Source: Geomonas silvestris (GTDB taxonomy: Bacteria; Desulfobacterota; Desulfuromonadia; Geobacterales; Geobacteraceae). From it: a stretch of DNA of 64,000 bases. The stretch covers positions 297,586-361,585 of the forward strand of contig NZ_BLXX01000004.1 in assembly GCF_014193515.1 (NCBI RefSeq), given 5' to 3'. Each line of letters opens with the position of its first letter. Position 1 is the first letter of the stretch. A model generated the notes under the pieces. The model made no database searches, was not told where the DNA came from, and saw nothing but the letters and a program-made list of their open reading frames with translations. Of this stretch, positions 58,595 to 64,000 are shown piece after piece. The position numbers and the translations under genes are program-made.

Positions 58595-59946
58595 GATCGA
58601 GACTGAGCATACGTCTGCGCCTTACCCTTTGGTACTCGGCAGCTTTGGCAGGGATCATCCTCTGTTTCGCCCTGGGTGTCTACTGGTCGGTCCGCTCCAG
58701 CCTTTTCAGCAGCCTCGATGCCCAGTTGGAACGGGACCTGGCCACGGTGACCCGGGTGGTCCGGGACGAGCCCCAGGAGATCAACGAACTGGCCCAGCAC
58801 GGCTCGGTCGACCTGTTCCAGGTACGGCAGGGAGATGTCGTACTGGTGGAAACCGGTGACTGGACCAAAGCAGCCCCGGAAAAGGCGAGCGTCACGAGGG
58901 CTGACGAAGAAGCGAGGTCGTGGAGTGCCGGCGGCAACGGGTTCCGCCTCAAAGCGGTAACGGTAAAGGCTCCCGGACACGCCTACCGGGTAACGGTCGC
59001 CGAGGACGAACAGAACCTGCGGGCGAGCCTTAAAAGTCTTCGCGTCATCCTCTCCCTGGGCGTTCCCCTGGCGCTCGCGCTCGCCCTGATCGGCGGCTAC
59101 CTTTTGGCCGGACGAGTCTTGGCACCGATCGGAGCCATGGCGCAAAAGGCCGGGGAAATCACGGCGGATCGGCTTTCCGAGCGGCTCCCCTACGCTCATG
59201 ACGACGAGTTCGGCCAACTGGCCCGGGTCTTCAACGCGACCTTCTCCCGCCTGGAGGAGTCCTTCGAAAGGCTGCGCCGCTTTACCTCCGACGCTTCCCA
59301 TGAGCTCAGGACGCCGCTCACCACGCTGCGCAGCGTCGGGGAGGTCGGCCTGCAAAAAGGGCTGGACGCCGCGGCGCTGCGCGAGGTGATAGCCAGCATG
59401 CTCGAGGAGGCGGACCGACTTACCGAGCTGGTGGAGAACCTGCTGACCTTGAGCAGGGCCGAATCGGGGGCCCTTAAACTAAATCCGGAACCAAGCGAGC
59501 TTGGCGTTTTAGCGGCCGAAGTAATCGAGTTCCTTGGGGTGCTCGCGGAAGAGAAGGAACAGACCATCACGCTGCGGGCGAGCTGCGCGGTACCTGCCGA
59601 CATCGACCGTACCACGCTGCGCCAGGCGCTGATGAACATCCTGGACAACGCGATAAAGTACGCAGCGCCCGGAACCGACATCGTCGTTCGCACCGAAGTA
59701 TCGGGGGACGAGGCCGTCATCGAGGTCGAGGATGCCGGTCCCGGCATCGCCCAAGAACACATCGCCAAGGTGTTCGACCGCTTCTACCGGGTCGACACCG
59801 GGCGTTCCCGGGATGTGGGGGGAACCGGGCTCGGTCTGGCCATCGCCCGCTGGGCCGTGGAGATGAACGGCGGCCGCATCTCTTTGGACAGCACCCCCGG
59901 CAAGGGGAGCACCTTCAGGATCACCCTTCCCCTCGGGAAGGTTTGA
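58591..59946 (+). CDS. Membrane sensor histidine kinase, CusS/QseC-like
   Basis: 451 residues, coupled to the regulator by an ATGA overlap. Membrane segments at about 12-34 and 153-175 enclose a periplasmic sensor of about 115 residues. HAMP (about 175-228), HisKA with phospho-His near 236 (SDASHELRTPLTTLRS) and the ATPase domain (NILDNAIKYAAPGT; DAGPGIAQEHIAKVFDRFYR; GGTGLGLAIARWAVE) follow. The periplasmic part has no metal-binding His/Met cluster of the CusS type, so the signal is open. Confidence 0.95.
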   Translation: MRSRLSIRLRLTLWYSAALAGIILCFALGVYWSVRSSLFSSLDAQLERDLATVTRVVRDEPQEINELAQHGSVDLFQVRQGDVVLVETGDWTKAAPEKASVTRADEEARSWSAGGNGFRLKAVTVKAPGHAYRVTVAEDEQNLRASLKSLRVILSLGVPLALALALIGGYLLAGRVLAPIGAMAQKAGEITADRLSERLPYAHDDEFGQLARVFNATFSRLEESFERLRRFTSDASHELRTPLTTLRSVGEVGLQKGLDAAALREVIASMLEEADRLTELVENLLTLSRAESGALKLNPEPSELGVLAAEVIEFLGVLAEEKEQTITLRASCAVPADIDRTTLRQALMNILDNAIKYAAPGTDIVVRTEVSGDEAVIEVEDAGPGIAQEHIAKVFDRFYRVDTGRSRDVGGTGLGLAIARWAVEMNGGRISLDSTPGKGSTFRITLPLGKV

Positions 59947-59993
59947 TTACCTCGCAGTACGGTCGGCACAACATAATGACAGGAGGAACGTTG

Positions 59994-61232
59994 ATGAGAA
60001 GAGCATTCCAGGCGGGAGTAACAACCGGAATCGTCAGTTTGCTGGCAGGTGCGGTCCTTGCCGTCACGGCCTTTGCCCAACCGATGGCCTTCCCCGAGGG
60101 GACCGCTACCCCCCCGGAAAACTGCGGGGGGTGCCACAAGGCGATCTACCGGGAGTTCGCCTTCGGGTTTGGCAGCGACATGCACTACAATCCCACCAGC
60201 ATCCCCCAGCAGGAAGGGGCAGCGATCCCCATGCCGGCCGGTGTCTCGGCGACGGCGACCGCGCACGCCTTCGCCGGTACCGAACAGTACCCGATCCACG
60301 CCCGCGAGGCGGAAGAGGAAGGGAGGTCCTGCAATGTCTGCCACTACCCGGAGCCGTTTGCCGTTCCGGACCTCAACGTGGCAGAGATGACCAAGCCCAA
60401 GGGGCGCCCGAAAGCGAAGGAAGCGGTGGGCATCACCTGCGCAAGCTGCCACCTGACTCCCGAAGGGAAGATCAGGGCGGCTCACACCGTAAGCGCTCCC
60501 CACGAGACGGTGGCCGATCCTGCCATTCAGACCTCGGCCATGTGCGCCTACTGCCACAGCATGGGGAAAAGGGTCGTCGGCAAGCAGACCCAGACCTTCC
60601 TGGAGTGGCGCGAAGACTTCTTCAAGCCGGGCCTGGGCAAGCAGCAGTGCCAGGACTGCCACATGCCGCGCACCATGCGCAAGGTGGCCGAGGACTTCGA
60701 CGGCCCCGAACGCCCCGTGGCGCGCCACCTCTGGACCGGCGGACGTTCGCAGCAGCGGCTGGCAAGTGCACTCAGTATGGCGATCAGCCAGCCCGATGCC
60801 GGCAAGCCTGCCCTCGCCTTCCACGTCATCAACGTGGGGGCCGGCCACTCGGTCCCCACCGGCTCCAACCGCCGCGCGATCTACCTGAGCGTCGAGGTGA
60901 CCGACCAGAAAGGGAACAAGGTCACGAACCGGGAGTGGATGTTCGCGCCTTCCTACGGCAACCGCCCCGACGATAAAAAGTTCCTCGAAGAGGACAAAAA
61001 GCGCCCCGATGCGGTTGCCGCAAGCCAAGCCGACGCCCAGGGGCCGCACGAGGCGATCATCAGGGCCGGCGAGGAGCGCATCCTGCCGTGGGCCCCGGAA
61101 CTCAAAGCCGGAGAGTACACCGTGAAGGCCCGGCTCGTCTACGACCTGAACCGTTACAACAACCGTTCCTTCCGGGAAGATCAGACCGAGATAAACAGTA
61201 CGACCCTCGCCATCAAGGTGAATAAAGGGTGA
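59994..61232 (+). CDS. Pentaheme c-type cytochrome
   Basis: 412 residues; ATG at 59994 follows AGGAGG. Signal peptide about 1-29 (LLAGAVLAVTAFAQ). Five CxxCH heme sites begin at Cys44 (CGGCH), Cys113 (CNVCH), Cys149 (CASCH), Cys184 (CAYCH) and Cys219 (CQDCH). From about 265 to the end a beta-sandwich-like domain without Cys follows (AFHVINVGAGHSVPTGSNRR; EYTVKARLVYDLNRYNNRSF). It resembles multiheme cytochromes of the c554-related type found in Geobacter. Localisation is periplasmic or outer surface, with a role in electron transfer. It is 47 bases downstream of the two-component pair, so the pair may control it. Confidence 0.93.
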   Translation: MRRAFQAGVTTGIVSLLAGAVLAVTAFAQPMAFPEGTATPPENCGGCHKAIYREFAFGFGSDMHYNPTSIPQQEGAAIPMPAGVSATATAHAFAGTEQYPIHAREAEEEGRSCNVCHYPEPFAVPDLNVAEMTKPKGRPKAKEAVGITCASCHLTPEGKIRAAHTVSAPHETVADPAIQTSAMCAYCHSMGKRVVGKQTQTFLEWREDFFKPGLGKQQCQDCHMPRTMRKVAEDFDGPERPVARHLWTGGRSQQRLASALSMAISQPDAGKPALAFHVINVGAGHSVPTGSNRRAIYLSVEVTDQKGNKVTNREWMFAPSYGNRPDDKKFLEEDKKRPDAVAASQADAQGPHEAIIRAGEERILPWAPELKAGEYTVKARLVYDLNRYNNRSFREDQTEINSTTLAIKVNKG

Positions 61233-61243
61233 CTTGACCATTC

Positions 61244-61267
61244 GGGGCCCGAGAGACCTCGGGCCCC
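61244..61267 (+). repeat. Perfect hairpin between cytochrome and DUF1080-like genes
   Basis: GGGGCCCGAG (61244-61253) pairs with CTCGGGCCCC (61258-61267), with a 4-base loop and no T-run. It may protect the upstream mRNA or reduce read-through. Confidence 0.6.
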
Positions 61268-61291
61268 GGATGAGCTTACGAGGAGCAGCAG

Positions 61292-62020
61292 ATGAAACGC
61301 GACATGACCGGCATTTTCCTGGTACTTCTGACCTCAGTCATGACCCTGGCTATCACCGCCCTGCCAGCCCTTGCCAAGGGGACGCACACGATCGACTTCG
61401 TCCGGGGCACCCCTGGGGCCGAGGCCGCCCCCTTCAGCGCGCTCGTTGGCGTCTGGCACGTGGATCGGGACGGAACCCGCAACGTCTACGCCGCAGACGG
61501 CAGGAGTTGGGAACAGGGGCTCATGGCTCCCGGGGGAGCGGAAAAGGCGAAAGCGCTCTATGGCGAGGGTTCCGCCGAGTTCCTGCGCAACCTGGAGAAC
61601 TACCGCTACTATCCGCTCACGGTATTTAAAGAGCTGAAAAGCTTCAGGGAGGGGAGTATCGAGGTCTCGTTCAAGCCGGTGAGCGGCAGGATCGACCAGG
61701 CTGCGGGGATCGCCTTCAACATCAAGCCAAACGGCGAGTACCTGGTACTGCGGGCCAATGCCCTGGAGGACAACCTGGTCCTTTTCCGGATGGACCAGGG
61801 GAGGCGCTCGACGGTACAGTGGATCGGCAAGGTGCCGGTCCCGTCGAACCGCTGGCACACCCTGAAGGTCGTGGTGAGCGGCAAGAAGATCGAGGGGTAT
61901 CTAAACGGCACGAAGTACGTGGACTACCAGTGGAACGAAAAGATCGACGGCAGAATCGGGCTCTGGTCCAAAGCCGACTCCTTCGTTTTCTTCGACAAGT
62001 TATCGGTGACAGCAAAATAA
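61292..62020 (+). CDS. Secreted DUF1080/LamG-like beta-sandwich protein
   Basis: 242 residues; ATG at 61292 follows GAGGAG. Signal peptide about 1-28 (LAITALPALAKG). The rest is a concanavalin-like jelly roll of the DUF1080 (PF06439) or LamG kind: SFREGSIEVSFKPVSG, GIAFNIKPNGEYLVLRANAL, RWHTLKVVVSGKKIEGYLNG and GRIGLWSKADSFVFFDKLSV. Such domains bind or hydrolyse polysaccharide. It probably shares a transcript with the cytochrome gene. The substrate is unknown. Confidence 0.8.
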   Translation: MKRDMTGIFLVLLTSVMTLAITALPALAKGTHTIDFVRGTPGAEAAPFSALVGVWHVDRDGTRNVYAADGRSWEQGLMAPGGAEKAKALYGEGSAEFLRNLENYRYYPLTVFKELKSFREGSIEVSFKPVSGRIDQAAGIAFNIKPNGEYLVLRANALEDNLVLFRMDQGRRSTVQWIGKVPVPSNRWHTLKVVVSGKKIEGYLNGTKYVDYQWNEKIDGRIGLWSKADSFVFFDKLSVTAK

Positions 62021-62131
62021 CGCCTGCAGGGCCCCCCGCACCATCGGGCAATAATCCGGCAGGATCAAACTACCTCCTTTCTCGGACGGCGTGTACAATA
62101 CAATAATCCGAAACAACAGGAGGGACATCCC

Positions 62132-63193
62132 ATGAAACAAGTAAAAGCATATTCAGTTGCCAGCTCGACAGCCCAGTTCGCCCCTCAAAGCATCCCGCGC
62201 CGTGCCACCACCGAACGCGACGTCCAGATCGAAATCCTTTTTTGCGGCATCTGCCATTCGGACCTGCACACGGCCCGCGACGAGTGGCATAGCGTCATGC
62301 CCACCACCTACCCGTGCGTCCCGGGTCACGAGATAGTCGGCCGGGTCACCGAGGTAGGCTCCGCGGTCACGAAATTCAAGGCCGGCGACCTCGTCGGTGT
62401 CGGCTGCCTGGTAGACTCCGACCACGGCTGCCCGAGCTGCCAGGCTAACCTCGAGCAGTTCTGCCCCGACGCGACCTTCACCTACAACTCGCCGGACAAG
62501 CACGGCACCGCACCGGTCACCTACGGCGGATACTCGGAAAGCATCGTGGTAGATGAATCCTTCGTGCTGCGCGTACCGAAGAACCTCGAACTGTCTGGCG
62601 TGGCACCGCTGCTCTGTGCAGGGATCACCACCTACTCCCCGATGCGCCGCTGGGGCGACCTGAAAGGGAAGAAGGTCGGCGTGGTGGGACTCGGCGGACT
62701 GGGACACATGGGTGTCAAGTTTGCCCGCGCCTTCGGCGCCCACGTGGTGGTCTTCACCACCTCGCCGGGCAAGAAGGAAGCCGCACTGAAACTGGGGGCT
62801 CACGAGGTGATCGTCTCCAGCGATCCGGAACAGATGAAACAGCACGCCGGCACCTTCAATTTCATCCTCGACACCATCGCCGCCGACCACGACATCAACG
62901 CCTATATCAACATGCTCGGACTCGAGGGGAACATCACCCTGGTCGGCGCTCCCGAGACCCCGCTCAAGCTCTCCGCCTTCGCCCTCATCTTCGGGCGCAA
63001 GAGCATCTCGGGCTCCCTCATCGGGGGCCTCAAGGAGACCCAGGAGATGCTCGACTTCTGCGGCGAGCACAACATCACCTCGGACGTTGAGGTGATCCCC
63101 GTCCAGAAGATCAACGAGGCCTACGAGCGTATGGTCAGGTCGGATGTAAGGTACCGCTTCTCCATCGACATGGCCTCCTTGAAAAATGAGTAG
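62132..63193 (+). CDS. Zinc-dependent NAD(P) alcohol dehydrogenase (YahK/CAD-like)
   Basis: 353 residues; ATG at 62132 follows CAGGAGGG. The catalytic zinc ligands are Cys41 (FCGICHSDLH), His66-Glu67 (PGHEIVG) and a later Cys (PLLCAGITTYSP). The nucleotide-binding motif is GLGGLGHMGVK. The structural-zinc loop reads CLVDSDHGCPSCQANLEQFC: the first of the four usual Cys is Asp, the other three are present. The family reduces aldehydes to alcohols with NADPH in the cytoplasm. It is transcribed alone, ending at a hairpin. Confidence 0.94.
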   Translation: MKQVKAYSVASSTAQFAPQSIPRRATTERDVQIEILFCGICHSDLHTARDEWHSVMPTTYPCVPGHEIVGRVTEVGSAVTKFKAGDLVGVGCLVDSDHGCPSCQANLEQFCPDATFTYNSPDKHGTAPVTYGGYSESIVVDESFVLRVPKNLELSGVAPLLCAGITTYSPMRRWGDLKGKKVGVVGLGGLGHMGVKFARAFGAHVVVFTTSPGKKEAALKLGAHEVIVSSDPEQMKQHAGTFNFILDTIAADHDINAYINMLGLEGNITLVGAPETPLKLSAFALIFGRKSISGSLIGGLKETQEMLDFCGEHNITSDVEVIPVQKINEAYERMVRSDVRYRFSIDMASLKNE

Positions 63194-63208
63194 CCGGAAC
63201 TAAAGGAG

Positions 63209-63250
63209 GCGCCGTTTTCCCGGACGATGCTGTCCGGCGAAACGGCGCTT
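63209..63250 (+). terminator. Two-part hairpin terminator of the alcohol dehydrogenase gene
   Basis: GCGCCGTTT (63209-63217) pairs with AAACGGCGC (63240-63248), with an inner CCGGAC/GTCCGG stem. There is only a short T tail, so the efficiency is uncertain. Confidence 0.65.
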
Positions 63251-63366
63251 CCACCTCCCTCCACCGGTCCTAAGGACCACCGGGCGCCTTACGCTGCACT
63301 CCTCCCCTGCTCCCCACTGCAACCTTCAAGCTACCTTATCGTCCCCGTGTGGCCGCAGAACTTCTC
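63251..63366. other. Spacer before the minisatellite
   Basis: About 115 bases, C-rich, with no gene. Open frames crossing it are an effect of the downstream repeat, which contains no stop in several frames. Confidence 0.4.
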
Positions 63367-63736
63367 AAGAGCGGCTGAGTGCCACTTAAGAGCGGTTGAG
63401 TGCCACCAAAGAGCGGTTATGTGCCACTCAAGAGCGGTTGTGTGCCACTCAAGAGCGGTTGAGTGTCACCAAAGAGCGATTGTGTGCTACTCAAGAGCGG
63501 TTGAGTGTCACCAAAGAGCGGTTGAGTGTCACCAAAGAGCGATTGTGTGCCAATCAAGAGCGGTTGCGTGTCACCAAAGAGCGGTTGTGTGTCACCAAAG
63601 AGCGGTTGTGTGCCAATCAAGAGCGGTTGCGTGTCACCAAAGAGCGATTGTGTGCCACACAAGAGCGGTTGAGTGTCACCAAAGAGCGATTGTGTGCTAC
63701 TCAAGAGCGGTTGAGTGCCACACAAGAGCAGTTGAG
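63367..63736. repeat. 21-bp minisatellite, 17 full units plus a partial one
   Basis: The unit is AAGAGCGGTTGAGTGTCACC plus one base. Seventeen units run without a gap from 63367 to 63723, and a degenerate unit follows. AAGAGCG and the central TT are nearly invariant; other positions take a few alternative forms, and pairs of units are duplicated (units 5-6 equal 15-16; 9-10 resemble 12-13), which indicates expansion by recombination. The length is a multiple of three, so several frames stay open, giving heptads such as SVTKERL. No start signal supports translation. The repeat ends about 95 bases before the transposase start. Confidence 0.95.
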
Positions 63737-63764
63737 CGGTAAAAGCTTGTCACGAGCAGGCGAT

Positions 63765-64000
63765 ACGGCCTGTAAAATCCTTTGTGTAAATGGCCATTTT
63801 CGGTTAGAACCCACTCGATAGGAGGGAGCCGATGGCCAGTGTAGATGAATTGCTTGATGCTTTGATTAAAGACTGCAAGAAACCAGAAGACATAGTTGGC
63901 GAAAACGGCCTTCTGAAGCAGCTGACTAAGCGTGTCCTGGAGCGGGCAATGCAGGTCGAGATGACGGATCATCTCGGCTACGAAAAGCATTCCCCAGACG
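63765..64000 (+). mobile_element. IS256-family insertion sequence, left part (truncated by the window)
   Basis: The transposase start is at 63832. The preceding GGCCTGTAAAATCCTTTGTG, TAAATGGCC has the look of an IS256-type terminal repeat, placing the left end near 63765-63770; the exact end and target duplication need the right end, which is outside the window. Confidence 0.65.
63832..64000 (+). CDS. IS256-family (mutator-type) transposase, N-terminal part
   Basis: The first 56 residues are visible; ATG at 63832 follows GGAGGGAG. The sequence IVGENGLLKQLTKRVLERAM and VEMTDHLGYEKHSP is the conserved N-terminus of the mutator/IS256 transposases (PF00872), which cut and paste DNA with a DDE active site lying further downstream. 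The frame is intact to the window edge. Confidence 0.92.
   Translation, partial: MASVDELLDALIKDCKKPEDIVGENGLLKQLTKRVLERAMQVEMTDHLGYEKHSPD

Noticed and set aside
63227..63821. Long overlapping frames across the minisatellite (171, 141 and 102 residues in three frames)
   Set aside because: A 21-base unit without stops keeps several frames open. None has a ribosome-binding site and the heptads are low-complexity.

Overview
The window is GC-rich bacterial DNA and most resembles a member of the Geobacterales (Geobacter, Geomonas or Citrifermentans type). The evidence is the combination of a pentaheme cytochrome c, secreted multicopper oxidases, a class I hybrid cluster protein, many two-component proteins (HD-GYP and GGDEF outputs among them), a small GSU3473-like protein and a geopeptide-type radical SAM locus. 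No rRNA, tRNA or CRISPR array was seen. The genus assignment is an inference from gene content.

Layout. 1-5.2 kb: 3' end of a multicopper oxidase, an SRPBCC protein, a 36-residue rubredoxin-like protein, a GGDEF diguanylate cyclase behind a near-perfect sigma-54 promoter, a DUF3108 envelope protein and a GSU3473-like small protein. 5.5-7.35 kb: hydroxylamine reductase (hcp). 7.6-15.8 kb: a leftward run (TonB-dependent receptor, periplasmic binding protein, hybrid histidine kinase, then an HD-GYP response regulator) divergent from a 32-residue Cys-Cys peptide gene and a radical SAM/SPASM maturase. This looks like a RiPP locus with its own receptor and signalling arm. 16-25.3 kb: a chemoreceptor, an aldo/keto reductase, a variant PII protein, an alginate-export-like porin, a YtcJ-type amidohydrolase, an isochorismatase-family hydrolase and an AraC-type response regulator.

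25.5-34.7 kb: four leftward secreted-protein genes that form two apparent cohesin/dockerin pairs. One is a lipoprotein with a cohesin-like C-terminus next to a 1467-residue multicopper oxidase ending in a dockerin. The other is a PEP-CTERM cohesin-like protein next to an 810-residue dockerin protein. 36-42.3 kb: gltB and gltD. 42.7-46.9 kb: an MgtA-type Mg2+ ATPase and a translationally coupled PTS EIIA-like protein lacking the phosphorylatable His, preceded by an M-box magnesium riboswitch with an intrinsic terminator.

47.2-57.7 kb: a NarL-type kinase with a receiver-only partner, a lipoprotein multicopper oxidase followed by a secreted FMN-binding-like protein, a second NarL-type two-component pair, and a C-terminal fragment of a 2-hydroxyacyl-CoA dehydratase-family gene. 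57.9-63.2 kb: an OmpR-type two-component pair, a pentaheme cytochrome c, a secreted DUF1080/LamG-like protein and a zinc alcohol dehydrogenase. 63.4-64 kb: a 21-bp minisatellite with about 17 units, then the left end of an IS256-family element cut by the window edge.

Intergenic spaces carry a dispersed palindromic repeat family (around 7.5, 35.7, 42.4-42.7, 53.3, 54.1 and 57.3 kb) and short C-rich or AGGTTG-type tandem tracts near gene 3' ends. Functions are assigned from motifs read by eye; no database search was run.
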